Shown here: positions 1 to 6,077 of the stretch, in pieces | Layout of the letters: every line of letters starts with the position of its first letter | How positions within the stretch are numbered: the first letter of the stretch is position 1 | NCBI GenBank assembly: GCA_937863625.1 | Contig: CALMGO010000376.1 | Coordinates: 1-7,099, forward strand | DNA length: 7,099 bases | DNA from: an uncultured bacterium | Lineage (GTDB): Bacteria; Planctomycetota; DG-23; SLPQ01 | Direction: 5' to 3' | The notes under the pieces: generated by a model | Database searches by the model: none | What the model saw: only the letters and a program-made list of their open reading frames with translations | Told to the model about the DNA's origin: nothing | Translations under genes and position numbers: made by a program

Positions 1-963
1 TACGCCTAGTTTATCCCAGTCCCCTCCGCCGTCGTTCGAAACATAAATCTGCACGTCGCCGCCTATCCCGGAGCGGCATGCGACGTACACGTTCTCCCCC
101 TGCACCGCCGATGACATCACATCCGTTGCGTCAATGCTGACCATCCCTGTCTCAAATGTCTTTCCTCCGTCGCCCGACTTCGACAGCCACCACCCGCCGA
201 CATGCACCGGGCCCCTCCTGCCCCCCGGCCTCCTCCTCACCGTATAATACGAGCAGTATATCTTCCCGTCTTCGCCCACGCATGTAGTCGGCGCACTCGA
301 AAACGCCGTCTTCACCGCAACCTCCGTCTCGACACACTGGTTCGCCGACCACGTCTCCCCGCCGTCACCGCTCGACGCGAAAAAGACCGTCTGCTCCCCC
401 ACAAACCCCTCCCCCGATGAAGGCAGCCGGCCGTCCAGCCACGCTATGTAAATATTGCTCCCCTTCACCGCCATCGCCGGAGACGATCTCTGCCCCTCTT
501 TCACGTCGTTCACCCACTTCGGCTTCGTCCACGACCTCCCGCCGTCGTCCGACCGCGAAAACATTATCGCCTTGAACGGCACAGGGGTTTCCGCCTCGTA
601 CACTCCGCACACCCACGTCAGGTACAGCCGGCCGTCCTCCCCTGCGACCATGTCGTAACCCCACACCCCGTACGTCACTACCGACTCTATCTGCGACGCC
701 TCCTGCCACGTCGCACACGCGTCCTTCGATTCGTACACCGCTATCGTCTTCGCCGGTTCCATAACACCCTTGAACTGCGGGTCCGTAAAAGCCGCCATGT
801 ACCACGTACCGGCGGAGTCCCTCACTATCCCCGAGTGGAGGTACTCAGTCACCTTCACCGGCGGCTCCACCGAAAGATACGTCTCCACCCTCTCCTTAGG
901 CTTGCTCTCCCCGCACGACACCACAAAGACGCAAACCGCCGCTACCGATAGCACCCGCCTCAT
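1..963 (-). CDS. Asp-box (BNR) beta-propeller lipoprotein, 3' end outside window
   Basis: I read 321 codons in one open frame from ATG at 963 to the window edge with no stop, so the C-terminus is missing. The N-terminus is a lipoprotein signal: two arginines, a hydrophobic stretch, then the lipobox VVSC with Cys17 as the likely lipidated residue. It should be anchored to a membrane facing the periplasm or outside. Four Asp-boxes (S-x-D-x-G-x-[TS]-W type) are visible: residues 138-145, 198-205, 263-270 (ending in Phe) and 309-316. These mark blades of a sialidase-type beta-propeller. The N-terminal region, where sialidases carry an RIP arginine motif, reads YLHSGIVRD, so true sialidase activity is doubtful; a glycan-binding or other hydrolase role is as likely. 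The start is supported by AGGAGG at 970-975, six bases before ATG. Codons favour G endings and ATA. It lies downstream of the glycosidase on the same strand, 178 bases away, with a possible promoter of its own. Confidence 0.85.
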   Translation of the reverse strand, partial: MRRVLSVAAVCVFVVSCGESKPKERVETYLSVEPPVKVTEYLHSGIVRDSAGTWYMAAFTDPQFKGVMEPAKTIAVYESKDACATWQEASQIESVVTYGVWGYDMVAGEDGRLYLTWVCGVYEAETPVPFKAIMFSRSDDGGRSWTKPKWVNDVKEGQRSSPAMAVKGSNIYIAWLDGRLPSSGEGFVGEQTVFFASSGDGGETWSANQCVETEVAVKTAFSSAPTTCVGEDGKIYCSYYTVRRRPGGRRGPVHVGGWWLSKSGDGGKTFETGMVSIDATDVMSSAVQGENVYVACRSGIGGDVQIYVSNDGGGDWDKLGV

Positions 964-969
964 CTTTCT

Positions 970-975
970 CCTCCT
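970..975 (-). promoter_or_regulatory. Ribosome binding site of the Asp-box lipoprotein
   Basis: On the minus strand AGGAGG stands six bases before the ATG at 963. It is a full core match to the anti-Shine-Dalgarno sequence and fixes the start that gives a proper lipoprotein signal. Confidence 0.8.
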
Positions 976-992
976 CACTCGGACCCGCGGCG

Positions 993-1022
993 ATTCTAAC
1001 ACCCGTTGCCCCATCCTCGCAA
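993..1022 (-). promoter_or_regulatory. Possible sigma70-type promoter for the Asp-box lipoprotein
   Basis: On the minus strand TTGCGA (1022-1017; four of six bases match TTGACA) is followed after 18 bases by TAGAAT (998-993; five of six match TATAAT). Transcription would begin near 985, leaving a leader of about 20 bases that holds the AGGAGG ribosome binding site. Spacing and position fit a housekeeping promoter. Read by eye only; in GC-rich DNA the TAGAAT is the more convincing half. Confidence 0.4.
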
Positions 1023-1115
1023 CCCCTCTCCCACATCATTTACATGAGGCCGTACGGTCATTGTGCCCGTGTCAGCGTGTTACAATGCGCCACGTGCAGA
1101 TGAGCGCCCGTCATC

Positions 1116-1131
1116 CGGTTTCGCGAAACCG
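1116..1131. repeat. 16-bp perfect palindrome after the glycosidase gene
   Basis: The sequence CGGTTTCGCGAAACCG is its own reverse complement over all 16 bases. It lies ten bases past the glycosidase stop codon and about 95 bases upstream of the candidate promoter of the lipoprotein gene. As RNA it could form a six-pair stem with a CGCG loop, but no T-run follows on either strand, so it is a poor intrinsic terminator. It may instead be a protein-binding site. Function not shown. Confidence 0.45.
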
Positions 1132-1141
1132 TCCTCGGCGA

Positions 1142-3490
1142 TTATTTGAGTACGACCCTCTTGCCCGTGCCTTTCACACTCTTGCCGCGGTACGCAATCG
1201 ACACTCCCTTTGGAATGCGCACGACCCGCTTGCCCGCGTCGTGCTCGACCTCGATGGTTCCCGCAGGCGTATCGAGTGCGTATTGATATGCAAAGTCGAC
1301 GCCCGTCGGCGGCGATAGCGTAACGGCCTTCCACCCCGGTTCGGCGGGCTTCAATCCTATGAGCCCCTCGACTATCAGCGAATTGAGCGCAGCCGCCCAG
1401 CCGTGCGCAGTGTTAAAGACGCTCGCAAAACTCGCCTGCGACGCCCACGTGGGGGCACCCAGGTCGAGGAAGGGCTGGTACATTGAAGTGATTTTCGAGA
1501 GCGCAACCGAGGCATGCCCCGCAGTGATAAGAGGAGAAAGCAGGATATCCGCGTAGCCTATCCCGAGTTGATTTATCGGACCTCGTGGCCGGCCAAAGCA
1601 CTCCGCGGCGTAACGCATGGCCGCCCGGCGCATCGCAGGAGTTCCGCAACCGGCGACCGTCGCGAGGATATTTGAATGCACGTTGTGCGTAATCGCCATG
1701 GAGCTCTCAGGCGTCCGGCTGTTCGGCTTGAGCGCAGGCATGACAAGCCTCGTCTTCGGCGCGATATGGGAGCGGAAGGCCTCTTCACGCGGGTCCCAGA
1801 AAGCGCCGATGGCCTTGCGGATATTCTTTCCCATCCCGGACGCCACGCGCCGCATCTTGTTGTCGCCTGTGACGCCGGCAATATGGCAGGCCGCATCGCA
1901 CGCCATGACCAGCAGCGCGTTAACCGGCAGCGAATACGGCCGCTTGTCAATCGGCGCCCAGTCAAGCCAGTGCCACGACCACGCAGGCGGAACAAAGACG
2001 TTATCTTTGGTGACGTGCCTCGCGCACATGGAGAGGTAGCGCCTGAGCGGCGCTGCCGTCGCGTCAAGAAGCGTTTCGTCGCCCGTAGCCATGTAGTACT
2101 CGCGAATGGACAGCACCCAGTGCATGGTCTGGTCAAAGAGGCTCGACGGCACGTCAGTCGGGACGATTGCCGCCGGGCGTCCCTCAGGGTCGACGCCCTG
2201 TCCGATGAGGTCGAGACACCTGCGCCACATCCGCGTCTCGCCAAAGGAGTAAAATGCCGCCTTGAGCGTCGCCGCCGCGTCCATCGTCCAGAGGAGGTTT
2301 TCCCTGTTGCAGCAGTCTACGACCACGTCATTTGTCGAGGAGCGGATGTTATTCTTCGAGACCTCCCACGCCGAGTCGAAAAAAGAGTCGCTTGAATCAA
2401 ACCGTGCCCCTTCTCGGTACGGGTAGTCGACCGCGCGACACGCGAGGCGAAAGCGCACCCTGCCCTTCCCTGCTACCTTTACGCTCATAAAGCGAAGGCC
2501 CCGCGGAACGAGCACCTCCCATTTATGGCCGGGGCCCGAGACCCTGCAGGAATCGCACCCCCCTTCCATCGGCGACTGGAAACCCATCTCCGCCGTAGGA
2601 CGGCCTTCGAACTTCGTATCGTGGTAGAGTTCGATCCTCGCCGGGCCCGTCGATTCGATTATGTCGATGACAGGCCGGACCAGCCGCGTCCTGCCAAAGT
2701 CGAAGACCCATACGTTGTGCTTATCATTCTCGAACGTGCCGGTAGCAGCCTTCGGCGCCATGGCGACTCCCGCAACCTTGCCGTCGTTAAATAGCCGCGC
2801 GAGATTCTCCGACGTGTCCGGCATGTTCCGCGACGCATTCCCCGTCCAGACGAGTTTCGGCGTTACGCGCTCCTCCGTGAGAAGCGGGATGGGCCGCTTG
2901 ACGAGATTGATGAATGGCGGGTACCCGGCAGGTCCTAAGTAGAGCGCCTTTGTCCATGACGCATCGGGCGCGCCCGTCTTCCATGTCTCGTCCGCGTGCG
3001 CGGCGTCGACGTGCTCCTGAGCCCCTACCGGCGCCGAGACGAGAAGATAGTCGAGCCCTGTCCAATCGGCGATCCGGCAGTCCCACGATTCATCCGACGC
3101 CACAAATACTCGGCTTTTGCGCCCCGTCCGCACATCGGCCTGCAGGAAAAGGCCCATCCGCGTATAGTTTGCGAGAAAGTTCGCCCCCGTGCACGGCAGC
3201 ACCAGCGCGGCAAGGCGGTTTGTCCCCTTGCGCAGGTGCGGCGTAATATCATATTCGTCGTACAGTTTATCATGCGGAAACGAACGCGCCGGCCCGTAGC
3301 CCACGAGCCTGCCGTTTAGCCAGAGGGCGTACTTGTCCGCAGCGGAGACGATGAGTTTGCCGCCTGCCGGCCCTTCGGCCAGATTGAAATCCTTGCGAAA
3401 TGCCACCGGGTGAAATACAAGCGGCCGGCAATCCATGACCCAGTTCGTGTATGCAATCCAACCGCCTTTTGTCTCGTCAGGCATGCTCAT
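1142..3490 (-). CDS. GH78-like alpha-L-rhamnosidase family glycosidase
   Basis: A 782-residue protein of the Bac_rhamnosid type, probably removing L-rhamnose or a similar sugar from oligosaccharides. Numbering from the ATG at 3490, an N-terminal sugar-binding-like domain holds ALWLNGRLVG (about 55-64) and DEYDIT (78-83); a beta-sandwich contains VFDFGR (262-267). An (alpha/alpha)6 barrel begins near 360, and a C-terminal beta-domain runs from about 715. The barrel has VVDCCNRENLLWTMDA: Asp392, Glu397 and Asp404 match the D-x4-E-x6-D spacing of GH78 active sites. WHWLDW (506-511) and PTW...HGW (680-698) also fit. The usual Trp-Glu after PTW, which carries the general base, is not seen. No signal peptide, so probably cytoplasmic. 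An ATG at 3508 would add six residues but lacks a ribosome binding site; GGAGG at 3502-3506 serves the ATG at 3490 better. Stop TAA at 1142. The gene for a 123-residue protein lies 70 bases upstream on the same strand. Confidence 0.85.
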   Translation of the reverse strand: MSMPDETKGGWIAYTNWVMDCRPLVFHPVAFRKDFNLAEGPAGGKLIVSAADKYALWLNGRLVGYGPARSFPHDKLYDEYDITPHLRKGTNRLAALVLPCTGANFLANYTRMGLFLQADVRTGRKSRVFVASDESWDCRIADWTGLDYLLVSAPVGAQEHVDAAHADETWKTGAPDASWTKALYLGPAGYPPFINLVKRPIPLLTEERVTPKLVWTGNASRNMPDTSENLARLFNDGKVAGVAMAPKAATGTFENDKHNVWVFDFGRTRLVRPVIDIIESTGPARIELYHDTKFEGRPTAEMGFQSPMEGGCDSCRVSGPGHKWEVLVPRGLRFMSVKVAGKGRVRFRLACRAVDYPYREGARFDSSDSFFDSAWEVSKNNIRSSTNDVVVDCCNRENLLWTMDAAATLKAAFYSFGETRMWRRCLDLIGQGVDPEGRPAAIVPTDVPSSLFDQTMHWVLSIREYYMATGDETLLDATAAPLRRYLSMCARHVTKDNVFVPPAWSWHWLDWAPIDKRPYSLPVNALLVMACDAACHIAGVTGDNKMRRVASGMGKNIRKAIGAFWDPREEAFRSHIAPKTRLVMPALKPNSRTPESSMAITHNVHSNILATVAGCGTPAMRRAAMRYAAECFGRPRGPINQLGIGYADILLSPLITAGHASVALSKITSMYQPFLDLGAPTWASQASFASVFNTAHGWAAALNSLIVEGLIGLKPAEPGWKAVTLSPPTGVDFAYQYALDTPAGTIEVEHDAGKRVVRIPKGVSIAYRGKSVKGTGKRVVLK

Positions 3491-3500
3491 GTGAGCGTAT

Positions 3501-3507
3501 TCCTCCA
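3501..3507 (-). promoter_or_regulatory. Ribosome binding site that decides the glycosidase start
   Basis: The minus strand reads TGGAGGA here, 10 bases before the ATG at 3490. The same bases form the first codons if the upstream ATG at 3508 is used, and that ATG is preceded only by an A/C-rich stretch without a purine box. The downstream ATG is therefore preferred, although the spacing is slightly long. Confidence 0.5.
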
Positions 3508-3518
3508 TTTGTCGTTTT

Positions 3519-3534
3519 CGCGGCTCGCGCCGCG
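3519..3534 (-). other. GC hairpin with GCGA tetraloop in the glycosidase leader
   Basis: The minus strand reads CGCGGC-GCGA-GCCGCG: six G-C pairs closing a GNRA-type loop. It ends 12 bases before the GGAGG box of the glycosidase and about 26 bases after the stop of the upstream gene. No T-run follows, so termination is unlikely. It could stabilise or process the message between the two genes. Structure read by eye; role inferred. Confidence 0.35.
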
Positions 3535-3560
3535 CGTCTCGGACGGTAACCGGCTGGCAG

Positions 3561-3932
3561 TTATGTCTGTAGCTTCTGCATTACTGACCAGACCTTGTGC
3601 AGTGAGTTCTCATATGCCTCTCCGGAAGTTCCCTGGTATCGGGCGACCTCGGACTTGAAGTTGTCGTAGTCCGTTTCCCTGGCCAGGGCCTCCATCACTC
3701 CGACCCACGCCGGCTTGCCAACGAAGATGCGGAACGCGTAGTCGGAAGTGGCGGATTGGTGAATCTCGCACTGCCCGACGAGGCCGGGGAATAGATTCTT
3801 CAGCGTTTCAAGATGCGCACGCATCCTCGCGCGTACCATGATCCGGTCGTGGTCGATGGGCTGGCCGTACCCGCCGTCCCCCTGCCTGGCACAGACCGCG
3901 CTAAAAAACCCGTACCTCGTAAATATCCACAT
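3561..3932 (-). CDS. Conserved hypothetical protein, MWIF-start family
   Basis: A 123-residue soluble protein with no signal peptide or membrane segment. It opens with MWIFTRYGFFSAV, then has VRARMRAHLETL (about residues 33-44), DYAFRIFV (64-71), a Trp near 76, DYDNFK (88-93) and ends with KVWSVMQ (113-119). From memory this order (MWIF start, an 'RAR' helix, 'DY-x-R', 'DYxNFK', 'VWS' close to the end) recurs in uncharacterised small bacterial proteins. I know of no function and do not assign one. The start is well supported: GGAGG lies seven bases before the ATG at 3932. The stop is TAA at 3561. It is followed on the same strand by the glycosidase 70 bases later, so co-transcription is possible. 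Two bases upstream ends a 48-codon frame whose last codons contain this gene's ribosome binding site, which would allow translational coupling. Confidence 0.75.
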   Translation of the reverse strand: MWIFTRYGFFSAVCARQGDGGYGQPIDHDRIMVRARMRAHLETLKNLFPGLVGQCEIHQSATSDYAFRIFVGKPAWVGVMEALARETDYDNFKSEVARYQGTSGEAYENSLHKVWSVMQKLQT

Positions 3933-3934
3933 CC

Positions 3935-4081
3935 TCAGTCCTCCGGTTTAGCAGACAGTCTTCTCCGACAGCGCGCCTGCCAATCGTCCAGAAATGCAAT
4001 AAGCACCTCTTTACTGCGTTCAGTATTGTCGCCATTTACGTCGTTAGCCGCTATAATACCCGGCATTGCAACATCATTCAT
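3935..4081 (-). CDS. Possible small protein (48 aa) coupled to the MWIF-family gene
   Basis: An open frame from ATG at 4081 to TGA at 3935 encodes 48 residues. Its second half (residues 21-48) is charged and helix-like, containing KEVLIAFLDDWQARCRRRL and ending KPED. The stop lies two bases before the ATG of the 123-residue gene, and the GGAGG box of that gene sits inside codons PED, an arrangement typical of translationally coupled pairs. Against it: no ribosome binding site before the ATG at 4081 or the internal ATG at 4066, no family I recognise, and the candidate divergent promoter at 4052-4058 would lie inside it. An open frame this short could also arise by chance. A later start, or a remnant of a longer gene, is possible. 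Confidence 0.3.
   Translation of the reverse strand: MNDVAMPGIIAANDVNGDNTERSKEVLIAFLDDWQARCRRRLSAKPED
4052..4058. promoter_or_regulatory. Candidate divergent -10 element upstream of the cyclase
   Basis: The plus strand has a perfect TATAAT at 4052-4057. Transcription would start near 4064, giving the cyclase a leader of roughly 35 bases. On the minus strand the overlapping TATTAT (4058-4053) matches TATAAT at five of six positions and points at the MWIF-family gene. No good -35 box is visible on either side; TTGTCG at 4026-4031 is 20 bases from the plus-strand -10, which is too far. Supported only by the -10 match and its place between divergent genes. Confidence 0.4.
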
Positions 4082-4102
4082 CGACTATATAGGGCAATGA
4101 AA

Positions 4103-4747
4103 ATGATTAAGAAGGACTACATCCTCTACGACGTCTCCGCCCCCATCTCCGACAAACTCGTCACATGGCCCGGCGACCCCAAGCCCCGTCTCACCGTCGT
4201 AAAGCGCATCGCTGACGGCGGCTCCGCCAATCTCTCCGAACTCTGTCTCGGCTCCCACACCGGCACCCACGTCGACGCGCCGCTCCACTTCGTCGATGCC
4301 GCCGCGACAATTGACCAAGTACCGCTCGACACTCTTATCGGCCCCGCGCGCGTTCTGGACCTCGCCGGCCGCAGCGTCGTCACCGAGGCCGACCTTCTCG
4401 CCGCCGACCTTCGTGGCGTCACGCGCCTCCTTTTGAAAACCGATAATTCCTCGCTGTGGTCCGACTCCGCCTTCCACCCGGACTTCACCTATATCGACGA
4501 GGTCGCCGCGCGCTACATCGTCTCCATCGGCATCGCTCTCGTCGGCGTCGACTATCTCTCCATCGAAAAACCCCACACCGCCACCCACCCCACCCACCAT
4601 GCGTTCCTCGACAAAGGCGTCGTCATCATAGAGGGGCTCAATCTCTCCGCCGTCCCCGCAGGCGCCTATGAACTTTTCTGCATGCCGCTTCTCGTCACGG
4701 GCGCCGAAGCAGCACCGGCCCGCGTCGTCCTGCGCAGGCCGGTTTGA
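4103..4747 (+). CDS. Cyclase / kynurenine formamidase-like metal hydrolase
   Basis: A soluble protein of about 214 residues in the cyclase family (PF04199 type, which includes kynurenine formamidase KynB and isatin hydrolase). These enzymes hydrolyse amide or lactam bonds with bound zinc or manganese. Numbering from the ATG at 4103, the signature HTGTHVDAPLHF starts at residue 52; His52, His56 and Asp58 are expected metal ligands. Near the C-terminus GVDYLSIE (148-155), HPTHH (162-166) and IIEGLNLSAVPAGAYEL (175-191) follow family order. His165 and Glu177 stand 12 apart, as the last two metal ligands do in KynB. Length is normal. No kynurenine-pathway gene is nearby, so the substrate is open. 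An ATG at 4097 is possible, but AGGG at 4091-4094 is eight bases from the ATG at 4103 and only two from the other. It is the only plus-strand gene, and its codons mostly end in C. Confidence 0.88.
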   Translation: MIKKDYILYDVSAPISDKLVTWPGDPKPRLTVVKRIADGGSANLSELCLGSHTGTHVDAPLHFVDAAATIDQVPLDTLIGPARVLDLAGRSVVTEADLLAADLRGVTRLLLKTDNSSLWSDSAFHPDFTYIDEVAARYIVSIGIALVGVDYLSIEKPHTATHPTHHAFLDKGVVIIEGLNLSAVPAGAYELFCMPLLVTGAEAAPARVVLRRPV

Positions 4748-4754
4748 AAATCGT

Positions 4755-4779
4755 AGGCGTTCTATTCGCCTTTGTATGA
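4755..4779. terminator. Weak hairpin between convergent genes
   Basis: AGGCG (4755-4759) and CGCCT (4767-4771) can pair around a seven-base loop, seven bases past the cyclase stop. Only TTGTATG follows on the plus strand; on the minus strand ACGATTTT follows. The site is where a shared terminator is needed, but the five-pair stem and poor T-run make this tentative. Confidence 0.25.
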
Positions 4780-4803
4780 TGCTTCCTTCGCCTCGGTGTC
4801 TTT

Positions 4804-5958
4804 TTACGCCTCCGGCGTCTTGTACGTGAATCCCTTCTTCGGCTTCCACCCCGCCACCTTTATCCCGAACATCTTCTCCGCGTTCCTGTAGTAGATCTTC
4901 TTCAATACAGCGTCAGGCAGATTGATACCGTCGTTTGCATATCTCGGGAAACCTTTCACGTAACCCACAAAGTGCTGCCCCGGCGCCCCCGAAAATGCGC
5001 ACGGTATCATGCGCTGGCTCGTCCCCAGAAACAATAGATGCGCCGTGTAAAATGCCTTCGAATCCGCCAGCGCCTTCGCCGCCCCTCCGTGTTTCTTGAT
5101 AAACGGCTCCACGCACACCGCATCCGTGCCAAAGAATATCCTGTCCGCATACTGCGTGCACAGATACACGAAATCCTCGCGGTTCATCCCAAATTCGTCC
5201 GTCGCCGCCGACAGGTCGATGTAATAGTTAGGATACTTCTCAAACCTGTACTCGAGATGCGGCGTCTGGTCGTTGAGCCAGTTCGCGTGTGACGCGATTA
5301 CCACGAGTTTCGGATGCCTTTCAAGCACCCTCTCCTGCTGCATGATGAGTGCGTGTTTGAGCGGACGCCCCTTGCCGTATCCGTCCGCCTCCAGCATCAT
5401 CGTCGCGGTCTCTTTCCTCCAGTACCGCGTCGGGTCCGCCACGTGCCAGTTGATGGGCATCTTGAGTTCTTCGAGTTTCGCCCACACCGGTTCGAGCCGC
5501 GCGTCGTCCCACTTTATCTTGTTGTCGAGCCCCCACTTCACCACCTCGCCAAATCCCGCCGCGCCCATATCGTGCGCCTCTTGCAGCATCTTCGCGATTT
5601 CCTCTCCCACCCGCGGCCTGCTAAGGTCGAATTCCGCCGGCCATCCCCCGCAGAATGTCACAAACCGCCCGCGGTACTGTCCCGCAAGCGCCAGCGATTT
5701 CTCGAGTGCCTTTCCCGATCCGCCCGAGAGGTTGACCGACACGACAATCCCCGCCGCGTCCATCGATTTGACCGCAAACTCAAAGAGGCTCTTCGTGGCC
5801 TTTATATGCATGTGGGCATCGACCACCGGATAAAACTTCGGCTCCTCTACGACCTTGAGGTTCTTCGCCAGCACTATCCCCTGGTCTTTGTCGCCAAATT
5901 CAAGCGTCGCGACTATCGCCGCACACACGCACATCGCCATGATTAACGCTAAAGACAC
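4804..5958 (-). CDS. Amidohydrolase family protein (COG2159 type), hydrophobic N-terminus
   Basis: A 384-residue metal-dependent hydrolase of the Amidohydrolase_2 (PF04909) TIM-barrel type; substrate unknown. Expected active-site residues are all visible: VVDAHMHI with His49 and His51 after strand 1, Lys141 in GEVVKW, His172 in PINWHVADP, His224 in IASHANW and Asp279 in FFGTDA. Residues 2-19 are hydrophobic, suggesting export or an N-terminal membrane anchor, but no Lys or Arg precedes the stretch, which is unusual, and no clean lipobox is present. The start is GTG at 5958: AAAGGAGG lies six bases before it, and the frame upstream reaches TGA at 5992-5994 without another start codon. Stop TAA at 4804. 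The gene to its right encodes a paralogue on the same strand, separated by a strong terminator, so this gene may have its own promoter, though none is obvious in the 119-base gap. It converges with the cyclase gene. Confidence 0.87.
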   Translation of the reverse strand: MSLALIMAMCVCAAIVATLEFGDKDQGIVLAKNLKVVEEPKFYPVVDAHMHIKATKSLFEFAVKSMDAAGIVVSVNLSGGSGKALEKSLALAGQYRGRFVTFCGGWPAEFDLSRPRVGEEIAKMLQEAHDMGAAGFGEVVKWGLDNKIKWDDARLEPVWAKLEELKMPINWHVADPTRYWRKETATMMLEADGYGKGRPLKHALIMQQERVLERHPKLVVIASHANWLNDQTPHLEYRFEKYPNYYIDLSAATDEFGMNREDFVYLCTQYADRIFFGTDAVCVEPFIKKHGGAAKALADSKAFYTAHLLFLGTSQRMIPCAFSGAPGQHFVGYVKGFPRYANDGINLPDAVLKKIYYRNAEKMFGIKVAGWKPKKGFTYKTPEA

Positions 5959-5964
5959 CTTGTG

Positions 5965-5972
5965 CCTCCTTT
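5965..5972 (-). promoter_or_regulatory. Ribosome binding site fixing a GTG start
   Basis: The minus strand reads AAAGGAGG, an eight-base match to the anti-Shine-Dalgarno sequence, six bases before GTG at 5958. It overrides the first in-frame ATG (5940), which would shorten the hydrophobic N-terminus. Confidence 0.8.
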
Positions 5973-6018
5973 CAGGACTTCTCCCGACTGTTCACGCCGC
6001 CTTCGCGCCTGCCCCGGG

Positions 6019-6050
6019 AATAAAAAGCCCGCCGCATGATAACGGCGGGC
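6019..6050 (-). terminator. Intrinsic terminator after the second amidohydrolase gene
   Basis: On the minus strand GCCCGCCG pairs perfectly with CGGCGGGC around the eight-base loop TTATCATG, and is followed at once by TTTTTATT. An all-G/C eight-pair stem plus a T-run is a textbook Rho-independent terminator. It begins 28 bases past the TGA at 6078 and separates the two paralogous genes into different transcripts, unless read-through occurs. Confidence 0.88.
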
Positions 6051-6077
6051 AGTTGCACTATATCGAGACCGGGCCGC

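Noticed and set aside
365..805. A 146-codon minus-strand frame within the Asp-box gene
   Set aside because: It is a shifted frame of the same strand. The long frame from 963 carries the lipobox, ribosome binding site and four Asp-boxes.
1050..1057. CCGTACGG palindrome in the gap before the lipoprotein gene
   Set aside because: Only eight bases long, not repeated in the gap and not placed at a promoter element.
1573..2395. Overlapping open frames on both strands inside the glycosidase gene (minus 1573-2244, plus 1676-2395)
   Set aside because: Arg-rich shadow translations of a GC-rich gene; the frame encoding the Bac_rhamnosid motifs runs straight through.
4085..4092. CTATATAG palindrome just before the cyclase
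   Set aside because: Eight-base palindromes are common by chance. It could serve as a -10 box only for starts too close to the coding sequences.
4085..4849. A 254-codon minus-strand open frame opposite the cyclase gene
   Set aside because: Gly/Asp/Glu-rich composition is the mirror of C-ending codons in the cyclase, whose metal-binding signature is unmistakable. It also overlaps the end of the amidohydrolase gene.
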